A stretch of 64,000 nucleotides of DNA from assembly GCA_020446425.1 (NCBI GenBank), contig JAGRES010000009.1:122650-186649 (forward strand), in the 5' to 3' direction. Below the pieces are notes generated by a model that worked only from the letters and a program-made list of their open reading frames with translations, made no database searches and had not been told where the DNA came from. This document shows, piece after piece, positions 27,137 through 36,166 of this stretch (position 1 is the first letter of the stretch; the number at the start of each line of letters is the position of its first letter). This DNA comes from Sphingobium sp. Lineage in GTDB: Bacteria > Pseudomonadota > Alphaproteobacteria > Sphingomonadales > Sphingomonadaceae. A program made the translations under genes and the position numbers.

Positions 27137-27700
27137 ATGACCAGTTCCACCTTTACCGATCTCGACAGGCGCAAGCGCAAGACAATGATGATCGGCGCGG
27201 CCTTCGCCCTGGGCAGTCTGGGGCTGGGCTTCGCATCTGTGCCGCTCTATCGCGTTTTCTGCCAGGTCACGGGGTTCAACGGCACGACGCAACGCGCAGA
27301 TGCCTCCGCCGCAGTGCTGCCGGTATCGGGCCGCGTCCTGTCTATCCGCTTCGACGCCAATGTATCGCCGGGCATGCCATGGGAGTTTTACCCCGAGCAT
27401 TCGACCGATACGGTAACCGTTGGCGCACGCGACATGGCGATCTTTGTCGCCAAGAACCTGTCTGACAAGCCGATAAGCGGTAGTGCGGTATTCAACGTCA
27501 CGCCGACTCAGGCGGGCGCCTATTTCACGAAAATCCAGTGCTTCTGCTTTACTGAGCAGACGCTGCAGCCGGGGCAGGAGGTCCGCATGCCGGTCCTCTA
27601 TTATGTGGACCCGAAGATATTGGACGATCCTGACAACAAGGATGTCGAAGAAATAACCTTGAGCTACACGTTCAATCCTGTTGAGAAGGTTGAAGAGTGA
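27137..27700 (+). CDS. ctaG: cytochrome c oxidase assembly protein CtaG (Cox11)
   Basis: Cox11-type copper chaperone that delivers copper to the CuB site of subunit I. The 187-residue protein has one membrane helix (~14-33) and a periplasmic immunoglobulin-like domain. The copper-binding CxC motif is in 'TKIQCFCFTEQTL'. 'VPLYRVFCQVTGFNGTTQ' and 'RFDANVSPGMPWEF' match the family; the C-terminal 'DVEEITLSYTFN' is standard. Its length is usual. Confidence 0.96.
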   Translation: MTSSTFTDLDRRKRKTMMIGAAFALGSLGLGFASVPLYRVFCQVTGFNGTTQRADASAAVLPVSGRVLSIRFDANVSPGMPWEFYPEHSTDTVTVGARDMAIFVAKNLSDKPISGSAVFNVTPTQAGAYFTKIQCFCFTEQTLQPGQEVRMPVLYYVDPKILDDPDNKDVEEITLSYTFNPVEKVEE

Positions 27701-27748
27701 CGCTAAGGACCGTTAAATTTCGCATTGGGTGAACAGGGAAGACAGCAC

Positions 27749-28579
27749 ATGGCAGGCGCCAAAAATCACGATTATCACATTCTTCCGCCGAGCATCTGGC
27801 CGCTTATGGGGTCGGTGTCGGCATTCATGATGGCGATGGGCGCTATTTTCTGGATGCATGCCGACCAGATGGGCTCCGCAGGCCCTGGCCTGTTCGGTCT
27901 CGGTCTGGCGGGCGTTCTGGCCACCATGTTCTTCTGGTGGATGGATGTCGTCAAGGAAGCGCATTCCGGTGACCATACGCCTGTGGTTCAGCTTCACTTG
28001 CGCTATGGCATGATCCTGTTCATTGCTTCGGAAGTGATGTTCTTCGTGGGCTGGTTCTGGGCGTTTTTCGATTTCTCGATTTTCCCGTCCGCGCTGGAGC
28101 CCATCAACGGTCTGTTCCCGTCGAAGGGCGTAGAGGTTCTCAATGCCTTCGAACTGCCGCTGCTCAATACGCTGATCCTGCTGTGCTCGGGCACCACGGT
28201 CACATGGGCGCACCATTCGCTGATCCATGGCGACCGCGAGGGCCTGAAAAAAGGTCTGCTGCTCACCATCCTGCTCGGCATCCTGTTCAGCTGCATTCAG
28301 GCATACGAGTATGCGCACGCGCCGTTCCCATTCGGTGAAACGCCCTACAGCTCGGCCTTTTACATGGCTACCGGGTTCCACGGTTTCCACGTTCTGGTCG
28401 GCACGATCTTCCTGATCGTCTGCCTGGTGCGCGCCAACAAGGGCCATTTCACACCGCGCCAGCATTTCGGTTTTGAAGCCGCTGCCTGGTATTGGCACTT
28501 CGTTGACGTCGTATGGCTGTTCCTCTTCGCCGCTATCTATGTATGGGGCGGTTGGGGCGCGCCGGTGCATGGCGGCTGA
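27749..28579 (+). CDS. ctaE: cytochrome c oxidase subunit III
   Basis: The 276-residue third core subunit, seven membrane helices, with no redox centre but needed for stable proton pumping and proton uptake. It starts MAGAKNHDYHILPPSIWPLM at 27749. 'FWAFFDFSIFPSALEP', 'TWAHHSLIHGDREG', 'SAFYMATGFHGFHVLVGTIF' and 'HFGFEAAAWYWHFVDVVWLF' are family blocks. An in-frame alternative start 24 bases upstream has no support. It is followed 15 bases later by the DUF983 gene. Confidence 0.96.
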   Translation: MAGAKNHDYHILPPSIWPLMGSVSAFMMAMGAIFWMHADQMGSAGPGLFGLGLAGVLATMFFWWMDVVKEAHSGDHTPVVQLHLRYGMILFIASEVMFFVGWFWAFFDFSIFPSALEPINGLFPSKGVEVLNAFELPLLNTLILLCSGTTVTWAHHSLIHGDREGLKKGLLLTILLGILFSCIQAYEYAHAPFPFGETPYSSAFYMATGFHGFHVLVGTIFLIVCLVRANKGHFTPRQHFGFEAAAWYWHFVDVVWLFLFAAIYVWGGWGAPVHGG

Positions 28580-28594
28580 GGCCAGCCCGCTGTC

Positions 28595-28993
28595 ATGACG
28601 GAAGAGACGCCGCCGACGTCGCTTGTTCTATCGGCTGCAAAGGGTCTGTGTCCGCAATGCGGGGCGCAGACCCTTTTCGTTTCGCCCGTGCGTTTCGCCA
28701 AGAGCTGCCGCATGTGCACGCTCGATTATGACGCGTTCAATGTCGGGGATGGCCCAGCGGCTTTTCTCACCCTGATCGTTGGCGGCATCATATTGGGGCT
28801 AGCCTTGTGGCTCGAATTTGCAGTGCATCCGCCGCTGATCGTGCACCTGCTGCTCTGGCCGGTTTTGACCGTGCTTTGCGTTGTCGCTTCGCTGCGCGTG
28901 GCCAAGGGCATGCTCATCACGCTCGAATACCGTAACCGGGCAGGTGAGGGCACATTGGCCGCCGGAAACAATAACGATCCGGGAGAGATATGA
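28595..28993 (+). CDS. DUF983 membrane protein
   Basis: A 132-residue protein with an N-terminal zinc-ribbon-like region, two CxxC pairs in 'KGLCPQCGAQTLF' and 'KSCRMCTLDYDAF', then two membrane helices (~50-70 and ~77-96). DUF983 proteins regularly follow ctaE in alphaproteobacterial oxidase operons and are thought to help assembly, but their activity is not established. The stop overlaps the surf1 start (ATGA). Confidence 0.88.
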   Translation: MTEETPPTSLVLSAAKGLCPQCGAQTLFVSPVRFAKSCRMCTLDYDAFNVGDGPAAFLTLIVGGIILGLALWLEFAVHPPLIVHLLLWPVLTVLCVVASLRVAKGMLITLEYRNRAGEGTLAAGNNNDPGEI

Positions 28994-29649
28994 TGCCGGT
29001 CTGGTTCCCGCGCCGTTGGCCGCTGCTGCCCACCTTACTGGTTGGCGTCGCCATAGTGGCGATGATCGGACTGGGGACATGGCAGCTGCGCAGGGCGGGG
29101 CAAAAGGAAGCCTTCATTGCCGAACTGCGCCACAACCCTGACAAACCAGCCATAACCTATCCCGAACTTGGCCCGGTGACACCGGACTCGATGTTTCGCC
29201 GTTCCAGCGTCAACTGTCTTTCGGTCGAAAGCTGGAATGCCGAGGCAGGCAAGGCCGCGAACGGAGTGACCGGCTTTCGCTATATCGCCCATTGCCGCAC
29301 GTCAGGTGGCGAAGGGCCGGGGGCATTGGTGGTGGCGGGAGTTTCCAATCGCCCTGACCTGAAACCCGAGTGGCAAGGCGGCATGGTTTCAGGCTGGATC
29401 ACGAAGGAGCCGGACCATCGCTCGCTGATTTCGCGCGCTATCGGTCCGAAAACCGTCTTGCGTCCGATGCTGATTGCCGACTGTTCGCCAATCCCGCAAC
29501 TTGAGGCATCTGCGTTGCCCAATGTCGATGCCGTTCCCAACAATCATCGCTCCTATGCTGTGCAATGGTTTCTCTTCGCAGCCGTGGCGGCGGTGATTTA
29601 TGTGCTGGCGCTGGCGAAGCGGCAGAATCGCGGGGGCAAGCCAGCTTAA
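28990..29649 (+). CDS. SURF1-family oxidase assembly protein
   Basis: A 219-residue SURF1-family protein needed for haem a insertion or early assembly of subunit I. It has the two-helix topology, one at ~10-27 ('PTLLVGVAIVAMIGLGTWQL', with the family's GTWQLRR) and one near the C-terminus ('WFLFAAVAAVIYVLALAKR'). Between them lies the periplasmic domain with 'GFRYIAHCRTSGGEG', which is shorter and less conserved than in mitochondrial SURF1. 'NNHRSYAVQWFLF' is a clear family mark. Confidence 0.9.
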   Translation: MMPVWFPRRWPLLPTLLVGVAIVAMIGLGTWQLRRAGQKEAFIAELRHNPDKPAITYPELGPVTPDSMFRRSSVNCLSVESWNAEAGKAANGVTGFRYIAHCRTSGGEGPGALVVAGVSNRPDLKPEWQGGMVSGWITKEPDHRSLISRAIGPKTVLRPMLIADCSPIPQLEASALPNVDAVPNNHRSYAVQWFLFAAVAAVIYVLALAKRQNRGGKPA

Positions 29650-29689
29650 TGCTTGCTCCGCCCCGCGCGGCGGGCTAGGCCGCAACCCC

Positions 29690-31093
29690 ATGAAATATGT
29701 AAGCACAAGGGGCAGCGCACCTGCGCTGGGTTTTGAAGACGTTACACTGGCCGGACTGGCGAGCGACGGGGGGCTATATCTGCCCGAAACATGGCCGAGC
29801 TTCTCCCGTGACGAGATCGCGGCGCTGGCGGGACTTTCCTATGTGGACACCGCCGTTGCCGTCATGAAGCCCTTTGTCGGTGATGCGCTGAGCGAGCAGG
29901 AACTGCATGAACTCTGCACTGCCGCTTATGGCCGATTCAGCCATAATGCGGTGACGCCGCTGGTGCAGCTCGATCACACGCACTGGATGCTGGAGCTGTT
30001 CCATGGGCCGACGCTGGCGTTCAAGGATGTCGCGCTTCAGCTTCTGGGCCTTCTGTTCGAGAAATTCCTCTCCCGCCGTGACGACCATATCACCATTGTC
30101 GGCGCGACATCGGGCGATACCGGGTCGGCGGCGATTGATGCGGTTGCCGGGCGTGAAAAGATCAACATATTCATGCTGCATCCCGATGGCCGCGTTTCGG
30201 ATGTGCAGCGCCGCCAGATGACGACGGTGCTCGCGCCCAATGTCCATAACATCGCTATCGACGGCAGCTTCGATGATGCGCAGGCGCTGGTCAAAGCGAT
30301 GTTCAACGATGTAGATTTCCGCGCAAAGTTCAATCTGTCCGCTGTCAACAGCATCAACTGGGCACGATTGATGGCGCAGGTCGTCTATTATTTCTACGCC
30401 GCCGTACGTCTTGGCGCGCCAGAGCGCAGCATTGCCTTTTCCGTACCGACCGGCAATTTCGGCGATGTGTTTGCAGGTTACGTTGCAGCCCAAATGGGCC
30501 TGCCGGTCGAGCGCCTGATCGTCGCGACCAATGTGAACGATATCCTCTATCGCGCATTGTCGGAGGGTGATTACAGCCAGGGCGAAGTCGTGCCGACTGC
30601 GACGCCCAGCATGGATATTCAGGTCAGCAGCAATTTCGAGCGGCTGCTGTTCGATGTCGGCGGTCGCGATGGTATCGCGCTGGCGGAGCAGATGCGCGGC
30701 TTCGAAAAGACGAAGGCGATGCGCCTCACCAATGCGCAGCGCGATGGCGCATCCGCCCTCTTTACCTCGCATCGCGTCGACCCGGATCATATGAACCTGG
30801 CCTTGCGCTGGGCCTATGATGGAGCAGGGCAGATCATCGACCCGCACAGCGCGGTCGGATTGGCCGCAGCATTGGCAGCGGAAGACCTGCCCGTAGATGT
30901 GCCCATCGTCACTCTGGCTACGGCGCATGCCGGCAAGTTCCGTGACGCGGTCGAGCGCGCGACCGGCATCCGTCCGGGGCTGCCGTCGCGGGTTGGCACA
31001 TTGTTCGACCGCGAAGAATCCTATGAGCGCCTGCCTGCCACCTATGCCGATGTGACTGCCTATATCGCGCAGCGGGCAACCGCAGCCGAATAA
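29690..31093 (+). CDS. thrC: threonine synthase
   Basis: A PLP enzyme converting O-phosphohomoserine to threonine. The 467-residue protein starts MKYVSTRGSAPALGFEDVTL at 29690. The PLP lysine is in 'FHGPTLAFKDVALQLLG', and the phosphate-binding glycine loop is 'PTGNFGDVFAGY'. 'VGATSGDTGSAAIDAV' is also conserved. The fungal/proteobacterial subtype is indicated by the length and by the N-terminal domain. It sits directly after the oxidase assembly genes, an arrangement known in alphaproteobacteria. Confidence 0.96.
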   Translation: MKYVSTRGSAPALGFEDVTLAGLASDGGLYLPETWPSFSRDEIAALAGLSYVDTAVAVMKPFVGDALSEQELHELCTAAYGRFSHNAVTPLVQLDHTHWMLELFHGPTLAFKDVALQLLGLLFEKFLSRRDDHITIVGATSGDTGSAAIDAVAGREKINIFMLHPDGRVSDVQRRQMTTVLAPNVHNIAIDGSFDDAQALVKAMFNDVDFRAKFNLSAVNSINWARLMAQVVYYFYAAVRLGAPERSIAFSVPTGNFGDVFAGYVAAQMGLPVERLIVATNVNDILYRALSEGDYSQGEVVPTATPSMDIQVSSNFERLLFDVGGRDGIALAEQMRGFEKTKAMRLTNAQRDGASALFTSHRVDPDHMNLALRWAYDGAGQIIDPHSAVGLAAALAAEDLPVDVPIVTLATAHAGKFRDAVERATGIRPGLPSRVGTLFDREESYERLPATYADVTAYIAQRATAAE

Positions 31094-31103
31094 GGGGGAG
31101 AGC

Positions 31104-31973
31104 GTGGACCTCACGACTCTCACTGGCGAACCATGGGCGGACTATGGCCTGATCGACAGTGGGCATGGCTGCAAGCTGGAGCGCTATGGCCCGTACCGGT
31201 TCATACGCCCGGAACCCCAGGCCATGTGGGCGCCCGTATCCGATAACTGGACGGCGCATGCCGAATTCGTTCCCGGATCGGACGAAGAGGGCGGCGGGCG
31301 CTGGTATTATGAGGATCGCTCGCTTCCCAAAAGCTGGGAGCTGGGCTGGGATGACGTGCGTTTTCACAGCAGTTGCACGCCGTTCCGTCATTTGGGCTTC
31401 TTTCCCGATATGGCCCCGGTATGGAGCTGGATGCGCGAGCAGGTAGCGGATATGGACGCGCCTCAGTGCATGAACCTGTTCGGCTATACCGGGGTCGGCA
31501 CGCTCGCCATGGCTGCGCGGGGCGTGCAGATGGTGCATGTCGATGCGTCGAAGAAATCAGTAGCGGCTGCGCGCGCCAATGCGGAGCTTTCGGGGCTTGC
31601 TGACAAGCCCGTGCGATGGATCGTCGACGATGCGTCTAAATTCGTGGCGCGAGAGGTACGGCGCGGGCGGCGCTATGACGGCATATTGCTCGATCCGCCC
31701 AAATATGGCCGCGGGCCGGATGGCGAAGTCTGGCGTCTGGAGGAGGATTTGCCTGGCCTTATCTCCAATTGCCGACAGTTGCTCGATAGCGACAGCCGCT
31801 TTCTGTTCCTCACCGTTTACGCGGTGCGCATGTCGGCGCTGGCGATCGGCGAACTGCTGAAACAGGCGTTTTATGATCTTCCCGGAACGGTTGAGGCCGG
31901 CGAGCTGGCAGTGCGTGAAGAGGAGAGGGGGCTGGCCTTGCCCACCGCCATCTGGGCGCGGTGGAGCCGTTGA
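31104..31973 (+). CDS. SAM-dependent methyltransferase, RlmI/RlmK-like fold
   Basis: A 289-residue class I methyltransferase. The SAM-binding loop is 'NLFGYTGVGTLAMAARG', followed by the acidic 'VHVDASKKSVAAARANAELS'. The catalytic-loop region is 'YDGILLDPPKYGRGPDGEVW', the DPPKYG form seen in 23S rRNA cytosine/guanine methyltransferases of the RlmI/RlmKL group. The N-terminal PUA domain of RlmI is missing, so the substrate is uncertain; rRNA is likely. It begins 10 bases after thrC and is probably cotranscribed. Confidence 0.82.
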   Translation: MDLTTLTGEPWADYGLIDSGHGCKLERYGPYRFIRPEPQAMWAPVSDNWTAHAEFVPGSDEEGGGRWYYEDRSLPKSWELGWDDVRFHSSCTPFRHLGFFPDMAPVWSWMREQVADMDAPQCMNLFGYTGVGTLAMAARGVQMVHVDASKKSVAAARANAELSGLADKPVRWIVDDASKFVAREVRRGRRYDGILLDPPKYGRGPDGEVWRLEEDLPGLISNCRQLLDSDSRFLFLTVYAVRMSALAIGELLKQAFYDLPGTVEAGELAVREEERGLALPTAIWARWSR

Positions 31974-31982
31974 TCTGCAAGG

Positions 31983-32288
31983 TCAGGCACTGAGCCTTAT
32001 CAAGCTTCCTGGCGGTGGCGGTGTGTACCCGTTCGTTTCATAAGCACGCGCAGGTCCGTCGACCTTGCGCACCTCGTCAGCTTGCGCCTGATGCGCGGCA
32101 ATCGCATCCTCGACTCTTTGCTGGTCGAAGCGGATATCGTCACCCTTGGCGTCTTTCTTGGCGCGCTCCTTGGCGCCGGTAGGATCCGCCGGGTCGATAT
32201 TCTTTTCGGCCTTCGCCACGTCCGAACAATTACGGCAGACGAAGCCGTTCACCGTTATCGGAGTGCTATAATCGCCGCTTATGGCCAT
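31983..32288 (-). CDS. unknown 101-residue protein with CxxC pair
   Basis: A small hydrophilic protein. The N-terminus has 'VNGFVCRNCSDVAKAEKN' with a single CxxC. The middle is charged and probably helical ('AKERAKKDAKGDD', 'VEDAIAAHQAQADEVRK'), and the C-terminus is Pro-rich ('GYTPPPPGSLIRLSA'). It lies convergent to the methyltransferase gene, with its stop 10 bases away. Related small proteins are, as far as I recall, common in sphingomonads, without known function. Confidence 0.65.
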   Translation of the reverse strand: MAISGDYSTPITVNGFVCRNCSDVAKAEKNIDPADPTGAKERAKKDAKGDDIRFDQQRVEDAIAAHQAQADEVRKVDGPARAYETNGYTPPPPGSLIRLSA

Positions 32289-32350
32289 CGCATACCTTTC
32301 GGTCCCCGGCGCGCATATAGCATGCTCAGGGTTAAGCGATGGTTTCGCGG

Positions 32351-33001
32351 TTACTCCCTTGCAGCCCTTAGCGCAGCGCCTGCGGCAATGGGGGTGATAG
32401 CAACGAGCAGCAGGGAGATGGCCGCGAGAAATTTGAGTGCTGCCCCGCTGCCGGGATGCAGCGACCCCGCACCGAAGATCAGCAGCGGCACGGCGAGGGG
32501 CAGGGCGAGCAGCCCCGCCAATGCGCTTGCACTGCGCATTCCGGCGGTCAATGACGCAACCAGTACGCTCAGCGCCGCCAGTGCTGGCGTACCGATAGCA
32601 AGGCCAGCCTCAAGCCTTATCAGCATCCCCGCATCCAGTTTGAGCAATGCAGAGGCGGGCAAGGCGGCGATCATTAGCGGCGGGCCAAAGCCGATCCAAT
32701 GGGCCGCCATCTTGGCTGTGGCGATCATTTCGTCGGACAGGCCGCGCACCAGATATTGATCGAACTGGCCGCTTTGCATGTCCGGCGAAATGAGCCGCTC
32801 GACCGGCAGCAAAGCGGCCAATAGCGCCGCGATCCACAGCATGCCGCCCCCTGTCGCCGCCAGTAGCCGCGCATCGGGGCCGACTGCGAAGGGGAACAGG
32901 CTGGCGACCAGCAGCATGAATATGACCGGCAGCCATATGCCGCCTCCGGTCCAGGCCAGCCTCAGCTCACGCGCGATGATGAGAAGGAACCCGCGCATCA
33001 T
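32351..33001 (-). CDS. ccmB: haem exporter membrane protein CcmB
   Basis: A 216-residue integral membrane protein with six predicted helices. It is the permease of the CcmABCD system that makes holoCcmE available for cytochrome c maturation. 'GGIWLPVIFMLLVASLFPFAVGP' type helices and 'LISPDMQSGQFDQYLVRGL' match CcmB. It overlaps ccmA by four bases. Other ccm genes are not in the window. Confidence 0.9.
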   Translation of the reverse strand: MMRGFLLIIARELRLAWTGGGIWLPVIFMLLVASLFPFAVGPDARLLAATGGGMLWIAALLAALLPVERLISPDMQSGQFDQYLVRGLSDEMIATAKMAAHWIGFGPPLMIAALPASALLKLDAGMLIRLEAGLAIGTPALAALSVLVASLTAGMRSASALAGLLALPLAVPLLIFGAGSLHPGSGAALKFLAAISLLLVAITPIAAGAALRAARE

Positions 33002-33582
33002 GCCGCTGCCTTAGAGAGGTCGATCACCCATGTGAAATCATGCGGCAGGGCAAAGTGCGATGCAGCGATGATCGCGCCGCCATTGGCGATGTGCGCATTC
33101 ATGGCTGCGCCGAGCCGTTCCAGCGATGCCGAGTCGAGGCCGTTGCCCGGCTCATCGAGCAGCCAGAGGCTGGCTCCGCTCGCCATGGTACGTGCCAATA
33201 TGGCCCTTTTGCGCTGACCAGTCGATAATATGCGCACCGGCACACCGGCCAGCGCCGACAGGTCGTAATGGGCCAGACCGGCGGCTATATCATCCATGCC
33301 GCGACCGTCCAAATGCGCCCAGAAAGCGAGCGCGTCGTAAAGCGTCCGGTCTGGATCGAGCGCCAGATTTTCGTCGGCCAGCGCCATGGTCTCGCCACCA
33401 TGTTGGATGGCATCGTTATTGCCTGGAATCAGGCCCGCGATCAGGCGCAGCAGGCTGGATTTGCCGATGCCATTGGGGCCTCTCAGCAGCAGACTCTCAC
33501 CGGCTTCGAGCGAAAAATCGAGACCGGAAAACAGCAGGCGTCCGCCGCGGCGGCATTCCACATTCTGGCCGCGCACCAACAT
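32998..33582 (-). CDS. ccmA: haem exporter ATP-binding protein CcmA
   Basis: A 194-residue ABC ATPase, the short form typical of CcmA. Walker A is 'LRGPNGIGKSSLLRLIAGL', the signature 'LSTGQRKRAILARTM' (STGQ in place of SGGQ), and Walker B 'LWLLDEPGNGLD'. The switch His is in 'ASHFALPHD'. With CcmB it powers release of holoCcmE in the inner membrane. It is three bases after the DNA glycosylase gene and is translationally coupled to ccmB. Confidence 0.93.
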   Translation of the reverse strand: MLVRGQNVECRRGGRLLFSGLDFSLEAGESLLLRGPNGIGKSSLLRLIAGLIPGNNDAIQHGGETMALADENLALDPDRTLYDALAFWAHLDGRGMDDIAAGLAHYDLSALAGVPVRILSTGQRKRAILARTMASGASLWLLDEPGNGLDSASLERLGAAMNAHIANGGAIIAASHFALPHDFTWVIDLSKAAA

Positions 33583-33585
33583 GGC

Positions 33586-34203
33586 TTACAGTGTCGCGCC
33601 ATTATAATGATGCCACGCGAACAGGGCGGCGGCGCTGCGGTGCGGTCGCCAGGCCTCGGCGACCTCCCTGACGAGGCGTTCGTCCGGGCGCGCATCCATC
33701 CCCAATATCTGGCCGATGGCGATCTGCACCGCCAGGTCCCCCGCTGGCCATATGTCTGGGCGGCCTTCGGCAAAGAGCAGATAGATTTCCGCCGACCAGC
33801 GCCCGATACCCTTGACCTTGATAAGCTCGGCAATGGCCAGTTCATCATCGCCAGGCAGGTTATGCAAGTCGATGCCACCGGATACCACCAGCTCGGCGAG
33901 ACTGCGCGCATAGCCCTGTTTCTGGCGGGAAAGGCCGCACGCACGCAAGGCATCGAAATCCTGCTCCAGCAGGCGCTCGGGCGGGCAACCTTTGCCCAAT
34001 AAGGCCTCCAGCTTGTTCCAGACGGAGGCCGCAGCGGCGACGCTGACCTGTTGGCCTACGATAGTGCGCAATAATGTGTCATACCCCGTCGGTCGCACGC
34101 GTGGTTCCGGATAGCCATGTTGCTCCAGCACTTGCGCAAAACGCGGCTCGATATCGCACAATGCGTCGATACTGCTGGAAAGGCTGGCGGGGTTGTGGAC
34201 CAT
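33586..34203 (-). CDS. DNA-3-methyladenine glycosylase (AlkA/HhH-GPD type)
   Basis: A 205-residue HhH-GPD base-excision glycosylase. 'LLRTIVGQQVSVAAAASVW' is the family's N-terminal helix. The hairpin is 'LIKVKGIGRWSAEIYLLFA' and the catalytic Asp follows in 'DIWPAGDLAVQ'. It removes alkylated bases such as 3-methyladenine. It lacks the extra N-terminal domain of E. coli AlkA, like the short proteobacterial forms. First gene of a run with ccmA and ccmB. Confidence 0.9.
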   Translation of the reverse strand: MVHNPASLSSSIDALCDIEPRFAQVLEQHGYPEPRVRPTGYDTLLRTIVGQQVSVAAAASVWNKLEALLGKGCPPERLLEQDFDALRACGLSRQKQGYARSLAELVVSGGIDLHNLPGDDELAIAELIKVKGIGRWSAEIYLLFAEGRPDIWPAGDLAVQIAIGQILGMDARPDERLVREVAEAWRPHRSAAALFAWHHYNGATL

Positions 34204-34305
34204 ATCGACCTGTTAGCGGCTCCCCGCCATTCCTGCCAGCTTGAATTCCTATCCGAACTGGCTATGGGAGAGCGTGATAAGACTGTTTCAGGGAGCGGTA
34301 TTTAG

Positions 34306-34623
34306 ATGGTCAATATTGTAGTTGTGAATCGCGCGGGTGAAGAGAGCCAGGTTGCTGCCGATGAGGGCCTCAGCCTGATGGAAGTTATTCGTGACAATGG
34401 CTTCGATGAGCTGCTTGCCCTATGCGGCGGATGCTGCTCGTGCGCTACATGCCATGTATTCGTCGACCCATCCTTCAATGATAAATTGTCGCCGCGCAGC
34501 GAGGATGAAGAGGATCTGCTCGACAGTTCCGATCACAAGACCGAGCAAAGCCGCCTGTCGTGCCAGATTGAAGTGACGCCGGAGCTGGAAGGTCTGAAGG
34601 TTACGATCGCTCCGGAGGATTGA
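34306..34623 (+). CDS. [2Fe-2S] ferredoxin
   Basis: A 105-residue adrenodoxin/Fdx-type ferredoxin. Cluster cysteines lie in '[15 protein letters not shown]', and the last one in '[17 protein letters not shown]'. This vertebrate-type spacing is that of ferredoxins that serve cytochrome P450s or Fe-S cluster assembly. Neighbours give no redox partner. The start follows GGGAGCGG. It lies 74 bases upstream of a tRNA gene. Confidence 0.92.
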   Translation: MVNIVVVNRAGEESQVAADEGLSLMEVIRDNGFDELLALCGGCCSCATCHVFVDPSFNDKLSPRSEDEEDLLDSSDHKTEQSRLSCQIEVTPELEGLKVTIAPED

Positions 34624-34697
34624 GGGCTAGAGAACGCGTCAGCTATTGTTTATTGTTTGACGGGTCTGAGCGGCGTATTATCGGTGCAGCCTATGCT

Positions 34698-34771
34698 GCG
34701 GGTGTAGCTCAATGGCAGAGCAGAAGCTTCCCAAGCTTACGACGAGGGTTCGATTCCCTTCACCCGCTCCA
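34698..34771 (+). tRNA. tRNA-Gly (anticodon CCC)
   Basis: A complete tRNA. The acceptor stem GCGGGTG pairs with CACCCGC, followed by TCCA with the CCA end encoded. The D arm is GCTC-AATGGCA-GAGC. The anticodon loop is TTCCCAA, giving anticodon CCC for GGG codons, with a first-pair mismatch in the anticodon stem. The T arm GAGGG-TTCGATT-CCCTT is standard. It closely resembles bacterial tRNA-Gly(CCC). It is the last housekeeping gene before an A+T-rich polysaccharide island. Confidence 0.95.
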
Positions 34772-35130
34772 TTACATGATATCGCAAACTCGTTGCTTGG
34801 TCTGTTAGCCGGTGGGCTGACGGCCCGCGCCGGTGGGAATATTTGCGTGAGCAGATACTCGGGATGCCATAGAGCATAATGCTCCGGTAAAGTGTATTGG
34901 TGCTGGGTTGTGGTGATATGTGACAGCTAATCATACACCACTCACAGTTTATTGTGTTCAATACATATGATGGTGTGATCCATGAACAGGCATGGTGCGT
35001 GAGACTATCTTACGCTATCAATCAACACGAACCACTCATCAGAGCCCGGTTAATCCGGCTATGGAAGTTGGTCCAGAAGCTATATTGTTACTGTATGACG
35101 CAATGTTAATAGGTGTCCTCTGGAGCGAAA
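34772..35130. other. non-coding border between tRNA-Gly and the polysaccharide locus
   Basis: About 360 bases without a convincing gene. Composition changes from G+C-rich to A+T-rich across it. I found no copy of the tRNA 3' end and no integrase fragment, so there is no direct sign of integration at the tRNA. The right end should hold the promoter of the polysaccharide pyruvyl transferase-like gene, whose ribosome site TGGAG is at 35121-35125. Confidence 0.5.
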
Positions 35131-36093
35131 ATGCCAACTCATCCAATTAGTCAACGCAAAGTGCTTCAGGTTTCTAAAAACGCATTCAAAAAAGTCAGCT
35201 ATCCATTCAGAGCGACTTACAGAAAGATTCGCGCTCTCACTACCTCTGCGCATATATTGAATTATGTGCCATTTAAGCCCACCAATTTTAAGCTCGATGC
35301 ACCTCCGGTTTGCACAAACCTTTTCCTCTTCGCACGCAATACTTCTAATATCGGTGACTTACATTCGACGCCATTCGATTATTTCACTTTTCGCGGCGAG
35401 AGTTCGGTGGGAGATTTTTGGTCCGCGGTTAATATGGGTGAGGATCGTTTCGACAATATAATTGTTGGTGGAGGAGCGTTTTCGAATAATTATGTGTTGA
35501 AAGCCATGTATTATCAAAGGCTTCGCCCGAAGAAGAATCTTATATTATGGGGAGCCGGTACAGACATGCCCGGAAGGCCACCCATGTCGAGAGATTTTAT
35601 TGACAGATGCTCGCTAATTGGAACGCGCGATTTCGAATGTGCATCAATCGACAATGAAAAGGTTTTATTCTGTCCATGTGCAAGCGCTATGAGTCGAGCA
35701 TTTGATATAGTGCGCCCACCACCGGTCCACCCTGTTATTTGCTATCTTCATCATAATAGAGCTTACAACCGCACAGATTTGTTTCACGGATATCCAATAA
35801 TGCATAATTACGGTGACTTCATCGAGAGTCTCGACTTTCTTGCCTCTGGGGAGATTGTGATTACAGATTCCTATCACGGCCTTTATTGGGCAACTTTGCT
35901 TGGCAAGAAGGTGATCAGCTTAATCGACAGTGGTAAATTTGCTATGTTTAAGTGGGTTCCTGCCTATGCAAAAATAGAATCTTTTAGAAACAACCTTAAG
36001 TATAGAAGCGATATTAATATATATCCGGAAGCTCTATCTGAATGCCGAGAACTAAATATGGCTTTCTATCAAAAAGTGATTTCGATTTTGTAA
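35131..36093 (+). CDS. polysaccharide pyruvyl transferase-family protein
   Basis: A 320-residue protein with a GT-B-like fold of the PS_pyruv_trans family. Typical segments are 'NIIVGGGAFSNNY', 'KNLILWGAGTDMPGRPP', 'GTRDFECASI' and above all 'GEIVITDSYHGLYWATLLGK', the binding loop of CsaB/WcaK-type enzymes. It would add a pyruvate ketal, or a related group, to a sugar of the polysaccharide. I chose ATG 35131 behind TGGAG rather than the upstream GTG. The gene is A+T-rich compared with the flanking chromosome, pointing to transfer. Confidence 0.8.
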   Translation: MPTHPISQRKVLQVSKNAFKKVSYPFRATYRKIRALTTSAHILNYVPFKPTNFKLDAPPVCTNLFLFARNTSNIGDLHSTPFDYFTFRGESSVGDFWSAVNMGEDRFDNIIVGGGAFSNNYVLKAMYYQRLRPKKNLILWGAGTDMPGRPPMSRDFIDRCSLIGTRDFECASIDNEKVLFCPCASAMSRAFDIVRPPPVHPVICYLHHNRAYNRTDLFHGYPIMHNYGDFIESLDFLASGEIVITDSYHGLYWATLLGKKVISLIDSGKFAMFKWVPAYAKIESFRNNLKYRSDINIYPEALSECRELNMAFYQKVISIL

Positions 36094-36166
36094 TTAGAAT
36101 TGTTTATAATAATTGGATATTAATCACAAAATATATTTTTATATTAAAAATGCAATTAACATTTAT

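Noticed and set aside
29774-31123. 449-residue minus-strand frame opposite thrC
   Set aside because: ThrC on the plus strand is unmistakable and complete. The antisense frame has no recognisable fold or ribosome site.
34698-34771. tRNA-Gly as an integration site with a repeated 3' end
   Set aside because: I looked for a copy of the T-arm/acceptor end at the right border of the A+T-rich region (about 54.1-54.3 kb) and found none, nor any integrase gene.
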